Source: Pseudoprevotella muciniphila
GTDB lineage: Bacteria; Bacteroidota; Bacteroidia; Bacteroidales; Bacteroidaceae
Assembly (NCBI RefSeq): GCF_003265305.2
Contig: NZ_CP033459.1
Span: 2,728,001 to 2,792,000, forward strand
DNA: 64,000 nucleotides
Direction of reading: 5' to 3'
This document shows, in pieces, positions 36,216 through 45,160 of this stretch. A model generated the notes under the pieces. That model worked only from the letters and a program-made list of their open reading frames with translations. It was not told the DNA's origin and did no database searches. A program made the position numbers and the translations under genes. The number at the start of each line of letters is the position of its first letter. Position 1 is the first letter of the stretch.

Positions 36216-37178
36216 TCAATCTTTGGCTTGTTTTATCGCTTCCTTGAATTGTTCGTTATGTTTGAATAGTAACCCATCTCTATAGTTGATGCGGTTATTA
36301 AGCATACACATATTCCAAATGTCTTTCGTTGCCGAAAGAATATGTTCTATACTTACATCCGTAGGTATCTCATTATTTTTATTGAGATAATTACAGAGGT
36401 ACTGCTCTGATGGATTGCCAATTCCCAAAAGTTCACAAATAAGCCATGAGATAGACTCCGCTTCAAATTCTTTGGCAGCATGGGGGAGAATTCTTACTTT
36501 CCATGGCTTCCATCCACGAGGATAGAGAAGGTGTTGGCAGTAAAGGTGTCCTAATTCGTGGCAAATGCTTCCAAACGTTTCACCCCTCTTTGCCTTTGAG
36601 TTTACACTAAGTAGGTATTCGGCTTGCCATTCAATACAACAATCTCTGCCATAAGGAATACGAATGACATGTGAATTCGTTTGGAGCAATTCAATTTTTG
36701 CAGCAAAACTTGCGCCAGCAACAAACGATTCTATAGCTATGCCATGAAAGCAAAGTTGATCCATCAAATGTAGCAACTGCTGTCCTGATACATCATGCTT
36801 TGTTTTGTAAGGTGCAGCCAATTCTTCTAATATATCCTCGTCAGTTTTCCAAAACAGAGTGGATTTCAACGGATAGGTATCGTTTATCTCAAAAAGGAAA
36901 TCTACAGGACCGAATGGAACCAACACTATAACAGGTCTTGCATTCGGTTTTATACCACGATCGTACTTTCTACGCCATTCTTTTTCCGAAAGAACATACT
37001 TAGCTCCTGGCCTTTGAGTCTCAACCAACATAGCATTATATGGTGCAAGATGACGGAAACGGATACAAGCGTCCATCACTGCCTTAAAGTTTATGCTCTG
37101 GCGGTATTCCTTTACATTCCGCCAGAGTGCATCAAGGTTACTCTCAGTTATGTTGTAATTCGGCTGCATATTATCCAC
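36216..37178 (-). CDS. ImmA/IrrE- or ArdC-like zinc metallopeptidase
   Basis: This is a 320-residue protein. The N-terminal domain (about 10-100) has FRHLAPYNAMLVETQRPGAKYVLSEKEWRRKYDRGIKPNARPVIVLVPFG, which resembles the DNA-binding N-domain of ArdC-type antirestriction proteins (SPFNALLI ... QRP ... W ... GRxVKKGEK). The C-terminal domain has a zincin motif HELGH (207-211) and a downstream EFEAES that can supply the third ligand. Known relatives cleave repressors during stress or protect mobile DNA. It is on the - strand beside a Fic gene, between capsule export and miaA, and has a different flavour from the surrounding core genes. Confidence 0.75.
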   Translation of the reverse strand: MDNMQPNYNITESNLDALWRNVKEYRQSINFKAVMDACIRFRHLAPYNAMLVETQRPGAKYVLSEKEWRRKYDRGIKPNARPVIVLVPFGPVDFLFEINDTYPLKSTLFWKTDEDILEELAAPYKTKHDVSGQQLLHLMDQLCFHGIAIESFVAGASFAAKIELLQTNSHVIRIPYGRDCCIEWQAEYLLSVNSKAKRGETFGSICHELGHLYCQHLLYPRGWKPWKVRILPHAAKEFEAESISWLICELLGIGNPSEQYLCNYLNKNNEIPTDVSIEHILSATKDIWNMCMLNNRINYRDGLLFKHNEQFKEAIKQAKD

Positions 37179-37332
37179 AGATTATATCATTCCCCTTACT
37201 CTTTTAATCATAAGTTTCTATTATATGAAACACAAATCATTTATTGTCCCTACAGAACGATCAAAGCCGTTTTGGACAACGATAGAGTGCTATATTGTTT
37301 TTTTGTTAAGGTCATATAAGTCTAAATGTAGC

Positions 37333-38700
37333 TTAGAGTTTTTTCAGTGTGTCAAGCAAGTCGTCTTTGAATTGTCGGACGATAGCTTTTCTTTCCTCTG
37401 TTGTAGGATATGCGCCGTATGCAAAATTCTTATTCAAGATGCCATCAACGAAGTAATGATCTTCAAAGAATGTAACATAGAATTTCTTCTTAAAATTCAG
37501 TTGATTATGCTTTGGATGCATAGGATTTATTATCTCGCATACATACCACATTGATTTTGAATTCTTGACATATTCAAGAAGTTGAGGGTCAGTTGTTTTT
37601 CTTTGAACGTTATTGACTTGTAAACCCTCTTTATAGTCTTGTGTCTTTGAAAGGTAATTGCTTCTTATAGACTGAGTGAAGTGGAAGACTTCGTTAACAG
37701 CCTTTATGGCTTTTTCAAATTTTTCAACTAATGGGAAATACACAAATTCCAACACATTCCATACCTCTTCCTCGCTGAATCGTGTTTGGGATTGTTCTGT
37801 TGCAAAGTCTTGCTTCTTTTGACGCTCCAATATCTTCAGTTCTTTTATGAAGTCTTCATCTTCTTCGATACTTTGACCTTTTGCGGCACGGATGCAGGTG
37901 TTCAGAGATCTTTCCATACACATTTCTATGTAGCTCACGAATGGACGAATCTGTTCTATAGTGGCTTGTGCGCCTTCTGATGGTGCAGTACCTACAAATC
38001 CATCACAGGTACTCAGCGCATTCAAATAGTTTTCCTTGTCACTGCTTTTAACAACAATCATGGGATAATCGTGCTTGGCAAGGATATAATTTACCAACAG
38101 ACGTGCTATGCGACCATTGCCATCCTCAAAGGGGTGGATGCGGATATAGCGGTAGTGGAATAGGGCACACATCTCAGCGAGTGTGTATTTTCCTGACTCT
38201 TCCGCCTCCCTATACCAATTAATCAAGTCTGTCATCAGTGAGGGAGTTTCTTCTGGCGAGGCATATTCAAATCGTTCGCCAGTTTGGGTAATGACACTGT
38301 TTGGCCGCGTTTTATAAACACCTGCATGTACGGTGTAAGAAAATGATTGTCCACCAGGAAGATTCTTATACACCTTATAGTCTTCACGAAGAATTGTCTT
38401 ATGAAGTTGGCGGATAAAGGTCTCTGTTAATGGGTATTCAGAAGATGCTTGTTTTTCCATCATCTTCAGTCCCACATTGCTTGCCTTCATGTCTTCCAAG
38501 TCTTTCATGTTGGCAGCATCAACCACCTTTCCAAAGAGAAGAAGCAGCTCTGTTTGTCCGTATGTCAGCGTGTTGCCCTCCAAATGATTGCTGTTGTAAT
38601 TGAACTCCAGCATAAATTTCTGGTGGAGGCGGTTTGCGTCTTCTTCGCGAATCGGTTGCAGTGACTTCCACTCGTTGTATAATGCTTCTATCTTTGTCAT
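37333..38700 (-). CDS. Fic-domain AMP-transferase with built-in inhibitory helix
   Basis: This is a 455-residue protein. The Fic core motif HPFEDGNGRIARLL starts at His189 and is intact, so it can transfer AMP from ATP to a protein hydroxyl group. An N-terminal inhibitory motif SNHLEGN (S37, E41, G42) has the class II [S/T]xxxE[G/N] form, which keeps Fic enzymes autoinhibited. After the Fic domain comes a charged helical region, then a C-terminal domain of about 110 residues (SKTQDYKEGLQVNNVQRKT...) of unknown type. It is divergent from nothing nearby and lies 154 bases upstream, on the same strand, of the metallopeptidase gene. The target is unknown. Confidence 0.88.
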   Translation of the reverse strand: MTKIEALYNEWKSLQPIREEDANRLHQKFMLEFNYNSNHLEGNTLTYGQTELLLLFGKVVDAANMKDLEDMKASNVGLKMMEKQASSEYPLTETFIRQLHKTILREDYKVYKNLPGGQSFSYTVHAGVYKTRPNSVITQTGERFEYASPEETPSLMTDLINWYREAEESGKYTLAEMCALFHYRYIRIHPFEDGNGRIARLLVNYILAKHDYPMIVVKSSDKENYLNALSTCDGFVGTAPSEGAQATIEQIRPFVSYIEMCMERSLNTCIRAAKGQSIEEDEDFIKELKILERQKKQDFATEQSQTRFSEEEVWNVLEFVYFPLVEKFEKAIKAVNEVFHFTQSIRSNYLSKTQDYKEGLQVNNVQRKTTDPQLLEYVKNSKSMWYVCEIINPMHPKHNQLNFKKKFYVTFFEDHYFVDGILNKNFAYGAYPTTEERKAIVRQFKDDLLDTLKKL

Positions 38701-38787
38701 ATCTTGTATGTTTTTAATTCAATTTTCAATTTTTCTTTCTTCGCAAGGAGATAGTTTTAACTCCTACTCACCAGCCTTGCCAAGTTT

Positions 38788-39714
38788 TTATTCTTGAGAA
38801 ATAGCAAGTGCCATTATTTGTTCTATTTTTTCTTCAGTGCTGAGCGACTCTTTTATCCAATGAATCTTTACACCCCGTCGTTCCATACCTCGGAACCATG
38901 TCATCTGACGCTTCGCAAATTGGTGAATGGCTATTTCCAATTGTCTGAACATCTCATCATGGCTCAACTGACCAATGACATGAAGTGTAAGGTATTTGTA
39001 TTCTAAACCATAGTAAATTAAGTCTTCTGCAGCGATACCGCTGTCGAGCAGCCTGCGAATTTCATCAAGCATGCCTTCCTCCAGCCGTTGCTTCAGACGG
39101 CGGCTGATGCGCTCACGGCGAACGTCGCGATCAACGTCGATACCTATGTTAAGACTGTTGAGTTGAGGGAAACTTCGTAGGTCGAGAGGCTCTCTCAGAT
39201 AGTGCTCTTCAATCTCTATGGCGCGTATGGCACGTTGAGGACTGTCTATGTCTGTTGTGTTGTGGAGTGTCTTATATCTTTTGAGAATTTCTGTAAGTTC
39301 TTCAATACTCTTGTCAGCCAGTTCTTCACGCAGGGTAGGGTTAGGAGGAACCGGAGAAAGGCGATAACTCCTTATGACACTTTCTAAGTAAAGACCGGAG
39401 CCCCCGCAAAGTAGCACAGGTTTGTTGCGCGACTTAATGTCATTGTATGCAGAGAGGAAATCGCGTTGATATTCATACACGCTGTACTTGTAGCCGGGAT
39501 TGACAATGTCGATGAGGTGATAAGGAATGGCTTTGCCATCTACCACATAGTCTGACAAATCCTTTCCAGTGCCTATGTCCATGCCGCGATAAACCTGTCT
39601 GCTGTCGCCGCTGATAATTTCTGCACCCGTCTTATGTGCAAGACGACAAGCAAGTGTTGTCTTGCCTGAAGCCGTAGGACCGAGTATGGTTGTAAAATCG
39701 TATTGACTTGCCAT
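38788..39714 (-). CDS. miaA: tRNA dimethylallyltransferase (second copy)
   Basis: A paralogue of the gene at 985-1881. Motifs are GPTASGKTTLACRLA, SGDSRQVYRGMDIGTGKDL, LLCGGSGLYLESV and, near the C-terminus, FAKRQMTWFRGMERRGVKIHWI. The protein is 308 residues from the ATG at 39714; three codons earlier another ATG (39723) is in frame. The -7 promoter box on the - strand at 39734-39741 would start transcription around 39727, leaving almost no leader for the longer form, so 39714 is favoured. Two MiaA proteins could differ in tRNA range or conditions; both keep the P-loop and catalytic Asp. Confidence 0.9.
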   Translation of the reverse strand: MASQYDFTTILGPTASGKTTLACRLAHKTGAEIISGDSRQVYRGMDIGTGKDLSDYVVDGKAIPYHLIDIVNPGYKYSVYEYQRDFLSAYNDIKSRNKPVLLCGGSGLYLESVIRSYRLSPVPPNPTLREELADKSIEELTEILKRYKTLHNTTDIDSPQRAIRAIEIEEHYLREPLDLRSFPQLNSLNIGIDVDRDVRRERISRRLKQRLEEGMLDEIRRLLDSGIAAEDLIYYGLEYKYLTLHVIGQLSHDEMFRQLEIAIHQFAKRQMTWFRGMERRGVKIHWIKESLSTEEKIEQIMALAISQE

Positions 39715-39733
39715 GAGAAACACATTGACAACG

Positions 39734-39741
39734 CAAATTTA
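39734..39741 (-). promoter_or_regulatory. -7 promoter box (TAAATTTG) for miaA (second copy)
   Basis: TAnnTTTG match on the - strand. Divergent from the patatin promoter at 39815. Confidence 0.55.
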
Positions 39742-39814
39742 CTTCACAAAGACGTTTTACACATCGTTTATACAAAAAAAATGTGAAAATCCGCCCTATT
39801 TGTCTTCTATCCGT

Positions 39815-39822
39815 TAATTTTG
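39815..39822 (+). promoter_or_regulatory. -7 promoter box (TAATTTTG) for the patatin-like gene
   Basis: TAnnTTTG match 24 bases before the ATG at 39846. It also shows that the in-frame start at 39783 lies upstream of transcription. Confidence 0.65.
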
Positions 39823-39845
39823 CGCGAAATATAAGTGGTATAGAA

Positions 39846-40826
39846 ATGAAAAAGTTTTTTCTGTTTTTTCTGCTCGCATTGTTAACGGTGTCCATGGGGG
39901 CGCAACGTGCCAAAGTGGCGCTTGTCCTTGGAGGAGGTGGTGCAAAAGGGGCTGCAGAAGTTGGAGTGATAAAAGTTCTTGAAAAAGAGGGAATACCTGT
40001 AGATATGGTCGTAGGCACCAGCATAGGCTCTATCTGTGGCGCATTGTATGCAGTTGGATATACAGGTGAACAGATGGACTCGCTTTTCAGGTGTCAGGAT
40101 TGGGGCTACCTTTTTAGCGATCGTGAAGATAAAGACGACCATTCCATCATTTCCTTTAAGAACAATGTGCCTCATGTCTTTGGGCGTCCGCTATGGAAAA
40201 ACAAGAATACCAACAAAGACAAGTCGAAGGCACTTGACGATATGTCCGGTTTCGGATTTGTAAAAGGAAGGAATATTATGACGTTCTTCGAACAGGTCAT
40301 ACCGAATCCGGATAGTGTGGCTTCATTCGACAGCTTGCAACGCCCATTCCGAGCCGTGGCATACGATGTCCGGAGCAAGCAGGAAGTCCACATCGACCAT
40401 GGATCTATACCGCTTGCCATGCGTGCCAGTATGAGCATACCGTTGTTCTTTACCCCAGTGGAAATAGACGGAATGAAACTCATTGATGGTGGTATAGTAA
40501 ACAATTTGCCCGTGGATGTGGCACGAGATATGGGGGCGGACTTCGTTATTGCCATAGACTTAAGTGTGAAAGGTGCAGACCTCAAGCGCGAAGAATCTTT
40601 TTGGGACAAGGTGCGTCTGAAGTTTGATATTTCCGACCGACCGAAGTACGAACAAAATCGCCCCAATGCAGACTTATATCTCAATCCGCCGTTAGAAGGT
40701 TATAGTGTGGAGAGTTTTTCAAAAAAACAAATAGCGGAAATGATAGAGATAGGGGAACAATATGCAAGAAAAAATCTCAAGCAAATCAAGAAATTTGCAA
40801 AACAAGTGCGCAAGGCCAAAAAATAG
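39846..40826 (+). CDS. Patatin-like phospholipase (RssA-like), secreted or periplasmic
   Basis: This 326-residue protein has a signal peptide (residues 1-19, MKKFFLFFLLALLTVSMGA). The patatin domain follows: the oxyanion loop GGGGAKGAAEVGVI, the serine nucleophile in GTSIG, and the aspartate of the dyad in DGGIVNN. Patatin enzymes hydrolyse acyl chains of membrane lipids. Full-length bacterial relatives such as PlpD add a barrel for secretion; here the C-terminus is short and Lys-rich, so no transporter domain is attached. Start 39846 is chosen over 39783 because it begins the signal peptide and lies downstream of the -7 box. Confidence 0.9.
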   Translation: MKKFFLFFLLALLTVSMGAQRAKVALVLGGGGAKGAAEVGVIKVLEKEGIPVDMVVGTSIGSICGALYAVGYTGEQMDSLFRCQDWGYLFSDREDKDDHSIISFKNNVPHVFGRPLWKNKNTNKDKSKALDDMSGFGFVKGRNIMTFFEQVIPNPDSVASFDSLQRPFRAVAYDVRSKQEVHIDHGSIPLAMRASMSIPLFFTPVEIDGMKLIDGGIVNNLPVDVARDMGADFVIAIDLSVKGADLKREESFWDKVRLKFDISDRPKYEQNRPNADLYLNPPLEGYSVESFSKKQIAEMIEIGEQYARKNLKQIKKFAKQVRKAKK

Positions 40827-40851
40827 AGCAGTTGACAGTTGACAAAAAGGT

Positions 40852-40869
40852 AACCACGAATTCGTGGTT
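40852..40869. terminator. 18-base perfect palindrome after the patatin gene
   Basis: AACCACGAATTCGTGGTT, a stem that could end the patatin transcript; the T-run after it is short (TTTCTTC), so the terminator call is moderate. Confidence 0.5.
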
Positions 40870-40915
40870 TCTTCACAAAATGTCAAAAAAAATTGTTTGT
40901 TTTGAAAAGTAACTG

Positions 40916-40923
40916 TAACTTTG
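40916..40923 (+). promoter_or_regulatory. -7 promoter box (TAACTTTG) for the LRR operon
   Basis: TAnnTTTG match. The nearest downstream large gene starts at 41367, so the leader would be about 440 bases long and would contain the (TC)16 ORF. Confidence 0.65.
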
Positions 40924-40991
40924 CAAGTCAAATAACTAAAAACAGATAATAAGTAAAAAAACAAACTAAACATAACTTATAGACGGAAGAG

Positions 40992-41192
<201 letters not shown>

Positions 41193-41366
41193 ATATAAAG
41201 GCTATTTCGGCTCGACAAATTATAAATTAAATACAAGCGATAACTCGCCGGTTTTCGTGTGTATCAGCACGAGGGAACTTGGTAATTTTTTGTGCCGTAT
41301 AGCATCCGATCACTCATAGCAATCCGAATAATCAAAAAATATAAAAACAAAATAAATAAAAACATT
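41193..41366. other. Leader between the TC tract and the LRR gene
   Basis: One frame stays open to 41317 when entered from the TC tract in a different phase. A small TCGTG/CACGA hairpin lies about 41258-41276. The A-rich stretch before 41367 is typical of Bacteroidetes translation starts. Confidence 0.5.
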
Positions 41367-44330
41367 ATGAAAAAAATCCTTACTCTTTTATTGCTTTCGG
41401 CATTGTTCGTTGTGCCGAAGAGTATGCAGGCTGTAAAATGGGAAGTGTCCGACGGCACTATACAACGCATTAACCCAGTTACTAAAAATCCCAATGACCT
41501 TGTAGTTGTCCCACAAGGAACAAAATTTTTCTATGTTTATGGGTATTATCTCTCTAATAGTTCAACTGCTTTTTTTACCATAACTTGGAGAGGATCTTCT
41601 TACTGTAATTTCCCCTGCAATACACTTCGAGGCAGAATTATAAGGGCACTCGGATATCCTTCTATTGAAACGATGGGAATTCCTAAAATGCAATATTTAA
41701 TAATAACTGAAGAAGAGGCATTGGCTGTCAAAAGTTTAGACTTGAGGGGTTCTACTTATGGAATGTCCCCCTGGAATGTACCTAATATTTCTTCTTTAGA
41801 AGGTCTTCATGTTTTTAAGAACTTAGAAGAGTTGTATCTGGATAATAATACCCTTCTTGAACGTTATGATGAAGTCGGTAGTGCTGGAAGATTTACTGAT
41901 GCTTTCCGTACATGGCTAAACGAAGAAAAGGCAAAGAAGGCTACTGATCCTACATACTATGTGCCAGATATTCCTGAAAGTCAGATGGACGTACCTGCCT
42001 ACCACTATACCTTAATTATGAGGTGTTTCCCAAAACTTAAGAAGTTATACTTAAGAGGGTGCAATACGACAGACTCTAATTGTGGTATTTTAGATTTCAG
42101 CAATAACACAACATTAAAAGAATTAGATATTACTTATTCTTTGTTTAGGCATGTGATATTAAATGGCACAAACCTTACAAAGTTGGATATGACAGATTGT
42201 CAAACGTTAGTATATTTAGATTGCAAGGATGCTAATCTCGATAATTTAGATTTAACAGGGTGTGCCAGATTGCTTTATCTGAATTGTAAGGAAAATAATT
42301 TAACAACACTTGACTTAAGCACATGTCGACATCTAAAACAACTTTATTGTAGCGACAATATGTTGGAGTCAATCACATTTAATGCGAATGCCGTTTTGAA
42401 TGTGGTTGAGTGTCAACGCAACAATCTTTCATCGCTGACGATTCCTGGAACATTCTTTAATCGTAGAAACCCTGGAAATTTGGGTTGGCTCAATTACGAT
42501 TATCCTGGAACCGTTTATTATGAATTTGATGGTGACGAAGGTGTAAGTTCACGTGCAAATTTATATTGCGGAGAAAACTATATTGATTGTTCTCAAAATG
42601 GTACGTTAGAAAGCCTTACTTTCGGTGCGCGGTACCTTGAGAAACTTTCTTGTTGGAACTGCAAACTTACCGAACTTGATGTCACAACCTGTGTAGATCT
42701 CAAGGAATTGCGTATGTCAAACAATAAAGTGAGTTCGCTTGACTTGTCAAACAACGTAAATCTTAAGTTAATTACAGCCAACAACAACCGTTTGTCCACG
42801 CTTGATTGCTCTGACCTGACCTATTTGCAAGAAGCCCAACTCTCGCGCAACAAGATGACATCACTTAATATGTCTGGATGCTCTCGTCTTAAAAAACTTC
42901 TTTGCAACGGACAGGGTGGCGATAATGTACGTCTGCTCGACACGCTCAATCTCACAGGCTGTACCGCTCTTACAACCCTCGAATGTGAGAACAATGCCTT
43001 GACATCCTTGGATCTGAGCACTTGCACAAGCCTTACGTCCAGTGGCGTGAAAGCCTATATACAGCGTGCCGTAAAGGACGTAAAAGTGTTCGACCGCAAC
43101 AAAGTCTGCATCGAACTGCCCAACGGTGTAACACCCACCATTGCCAACAACAGCACGATTACCGACACTCACATGGACCAATATTTCGGCACATGGACCG
43201 GCAGCGGTTTTGACAAGACACGCAACAAAGTCATAAAGCGCGACGGCAAGACCTATCTGGTTCTCCACGACATAAGCGACGATGCCCGCGGCGGCGCACA
43301 GACCAAGGCGGATGTGGATTTCTACGGCAAACAAATGAAATACCAATACGCGCTCTTCGGCGATAACTGGGACGAAACACTCGGCGGTAGCCTTGCCAAA
43401 GGCAAGAAAGCGGACAACGTAACGGTAACGACTTACCCCTACGTGATGTACGTAAACCCGACAAGTGCCGACAATCATTCTGTTGGAGAAGGTAATGCAC
43501 CTTTCTACTCCGGTACGATCTATCTGGACTACGATGCCATTGTTCCTGCCGGAACCACAGCCTACATCGCCAAGAGCATCCAGATACAGAAAGATAAAAT
43601 CTACAGCACAGCAGAAGGTGGACAAACAAAAGTAACTGCAGACCAGTTGGAATTGATTCCACTTGTAGCAGGCGAGGGAGCAAGCGAGGTGGTCATTCCT
43701 GCCTTAACACCGGTATATATAAAGAGCAATACTGAAACAGGTCTCTTCTCGTTCGACCGTAACAACCACGGCGGCATAGCACAGCCACTCGGTAGAGCAT
43801 CTGACGGCAGCCACCTCATTGACGACAACATCCTCAGAGGTACGCTTAAGGACTCTGTGCTTAGGGACTCTGCAGGCAATCCGGAAAAATACAGAGTGCT
43901 CGCTCTCGGTCGCGGACGTTTCATCGGCACAGGCGATGAAGGCTATACCTCAGAGTCTCGCATCGGCTTCTGGCCATCCAGCCGCACGTCAATCCCCGCA
44001 CACCGTGTATTCATTCCAATGGAAACACTTCAAAACGCAGGTGTAAAACCCAACAACAGTTCAGGACTTCTCTTCTCGTTCGACGATGAACTGATTGAGA
44101 CACTTTCTGAAAATAACAGTTTCGACTTCAACAAAGACGGAAATGTTGACGTAACGGATATCACTGCTATGATCAACAGCATCATCAACGGCAACACAAC
44201 AGCCGCAAGAAGCAATAAACTCAACAACTCAGAAGACAACACAAACGAAGGCGTCTCCAACGAAATTAGCGTTACAGATGTTACTTCGCTGATAAACTAT
44301 ATAATAAACATGAACAAGGAGGTTAAATAA
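41367..44330 (+). CDS. Secreted leucine-rich-repeat protein with C-terminal dockerin-like repeats
   Basis: This is a 987-residue protein. It has a signal peptide (1-21, ending SMQA). Leucine-rich repeats spaced about 21 residues run from about 115 to 560 (LTKLDMTDCQTLVYLDCKDANL, LTTLDLSTCRHLKQLYCSDNML, and so on). A long beta-rich middle region follows, and a dockerin-type end has one full calcium loop in FDFNKDGNVDVTDITAMIN and a second half-repeat (ISVTDVTSLINYIIN). The start 41367 begins the signal sequence; the frame is open back to a GTG at 41292, which is rejected. The 5' half is AT-rich with many TTA and AAT codons, the 3' half resembles core genes. Such proteins are surface adhesins or parts of polymer-binding complexes. 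Confidence 0.85.
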   Translation: MKKILTLLLLSALFVVPKSMQAVKWEVSDGTIQRINPVTKNPNDLVVVPQGTKFFYVYGYYLSNSSTAFFTITWRGSSYCNFPCNTLRGRIIRALGYPSIETMGIPKMQYLIITEEEALAVKSLDLRGSTYGMSPWNVPNISSLEGLHVFKNLEELYLDNNTLLERYDEVGSAGRFTDAFRTWLNEEKAKKATDPTYYVPDIPESQMDVPAYHYTLIMRCFPKLKKLYLRGCNTTDSNCGILDFSNNTTLKELDITYSLFRHVILNGTNLTKLDMTDCQTLVYLDCKDANLDNLDLTGCARLLYLNCKENNLTTLDLSTCRHLKQLYCSDNMLESITFNANAVLNVVECQRNNLSSLTIPGTFFNRRNPGNLGWLNYDYPGTVYYEFDGDEGVSSRANLYCGENYIDCSQNGTLESLTFGARYLEKLSCWNCKLTELDVTTCVDLKELRMSNNKVSSLDLSNNVNLKLITANNNRLSTLDCSDLTYLQEAQLSRNKMTSLNMSGCSRLKKLLCNGQGGDNVRLLDTLNLTGCTALTTLECENNALTSLDLSTCTSLTSSGVKAYIQRAVKDVKVFDRNKVCIELPNGVTPTIANNSTITDTHMDQYFGTWTGSGFDKTRNKVIKRDGKTYLVLHDISDDARGGAQTKADVDFYGKQMKYQYALFGDNWDETLGGSLAKGKKADNVTVTTYPYVMYVNPTSADNHSVGEGNAPFYSGTIYLDYDAIVPAGTTAYIAKSIQIQKDKIYSTAEGGQTKVTADQLELIPLVAGEGASEVVIPALTPVYIKSNTETGLFSFDRNNHGGIAQPLGRASDGSHLIDDNILRGTLKDSVLRDSAGNPEKYRVLALGRGRFIGTGDEGYTSESRIGFWPSSRTSIPAHRVFIPMETLQNAGVKPNNSSGLLFSFDDELIETLSENNSFDFNKDGNVDVTDITAMINSIINGNTTAARSNKLNNSEDNTNEGVSNEISVTDVTSLINYIINMNKEVK

Positions 44331-44506
44331 TGAAAAAGAAAACTTATCAACGTCCGTCAATGCGTATCATTCCTATACTTCCGGGCGAACCATTGATGAA
44401 TTTCAGTGTTGACACAGGCGACTTCTTCAGTCGTAAGAAAGAACTCGACACAGCAGATTGGCAAGAGGAAGATGAAACACCCAATCGCTTCGGCTATTGG
44501 GACTGA
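44330..44506 (+). CDS. Small protein translationally coupled to the LRR gene
   Basis: This 58-residue ORF is too short for most gene finders. Its ATG shares one base with the LRR stop codon (TAATG), with GGAGG twelve bases upstream (44318-44322) as a plausible ribosome binding site. The peptide begins MKKKTYQRPSMRIIPILPG, continues EPLMNFSVDTGDFF and ends in an acidic stretch and RFGYWD. It resembles in outline the short K-rich, Pro-containing peptides that are common in Prevotella, but I cannot name a family. A strong terminator follows at 44623-44653, so it is the last gene of the LRR operon. Confidence 0.65.
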   Translation: MKKKTYQRPSMRIIPILPGEPLMNFSVDTGDFFSRKKELDTADWQEEDETPNRFGYWD

Positions 44507-44592
44507 CAACAGGAAAGTCCTTTCACAGGAAACGAGTATTTCTCATAAATGACAATTACTATATAAATATTTTTTAGAGTTATGTTTTTTTC

Positions 44593-44653
44593 CGGGAATT
44601 ATTCAGAGGATTCCCGTCAGGAAGAACGGCGCTGTGAAGCGCTGTTCTTTTTT
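44593..44653 (+). terminator. Double hairpin terminator after the LRR operon
   Basis: Hairpin 1: CGGGAAT/ATTCCCG at 44593-44599 and 44610-44616. Hairpin 2: AGAACGGCGCT/AGCGCTGTTCT at 44623-44633 and 44638-44648, followed by a T-run at 44649-44653. Confidence 0.85.
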
Positions 44654-44780
44654 ACTTGGTGTCCGGTAAAAGTTTTATGGACATAGTCATAAGCCATTCT
44701 GTTTGGGTGTTTTATGGGTGGTGTAATCTATGTGGGCTTACTCTTTGACTTTGTTGCGTCCGTTTTAGTGCTCTGAATTA

Positions 44781-44866
44781 GGCTGAAAGCCTTACTGCTC
44801 ATAGCCCAAGGCAACGCCTTGGGTATATGGACGTATGAGTATTTGCGTCCTGAAAGGACAAAAGCC
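44781..44866 (-). repeat. Dispersed hairpin repeat B, inverted copy
   Basis: Read on the - strand it has CTTTCAG dyads on either side of CCCAAGGC-gtt-GCCTTGGG (on the + strand 44805-44823), the same plan as 44898-44984. Confidence 0.65.
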
Positions 44867-44897
44867 ATATTATTAAATAAATGCTAATCTCGTTTCT

Positions 44898-44984
44898 GCT
44901 TTTGCACTTACAGTGCGCCATTGCCATTGACCTTATCCCCCAGGGCGTTGCCCTGGGCTATGGGCTTTACGGACTTTCAGCCCG
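44898..44984 (+). repeat. Dispersed hairpin repeat B, copy 2
   Basis: Contains CACTTACAGTG, then CCCAGGGC-gtt-GCCCTGGG (44939-44957), then CTTTCAGCCCG. Similar to 16201-16287 and to the inverted neighbour at 44781-44866. Confidence 0.7.
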
Positions 44985-45160
44985 TTTTAGCTTCCTAAGA
45001 TATTGTGCAAGTATTTTGATGAAATTTTTCGTCAGAAAGTGCAACATTATTGAATTTGGCACATAAATTATCTTATCTGCCGTGTAGATGCCTGTCTGTG
45101 AACTTCCCATTTGGCTTGGGCACCCTATTGTATTTTTTCATAGTTGATGATTAAACGTCT

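Larger units (their letters stand above)
44654..45101. other. Repeat-filled intergenic stretch between the LRR operon and IS110
   Basis: No gene is recognised. It holds TGTCCGGTAAAA (44660-44671, repeated at 46548-46559), and two copies of repeat B in inverted orientation (44781-44866 and 44898-44984). The remaining 110 bases before the IS end are plain AT-rich sequence. Confidence 0.6.

Noticed and set aside
36216-38700. Fic and metallopeptidase as a proven toxin-antitoxin pair
   Set aside because: The Fic enzyme already has its own inhibitory motif, the genes are 154 bases apart, and no antitoxin feature is seen.
41292-41366. Upstream GTG start for the LRR gene
   Set aside because: It would place a Lys/Asn-rich stretch before the signal peptide; ATG at 41367 starts a normal one.
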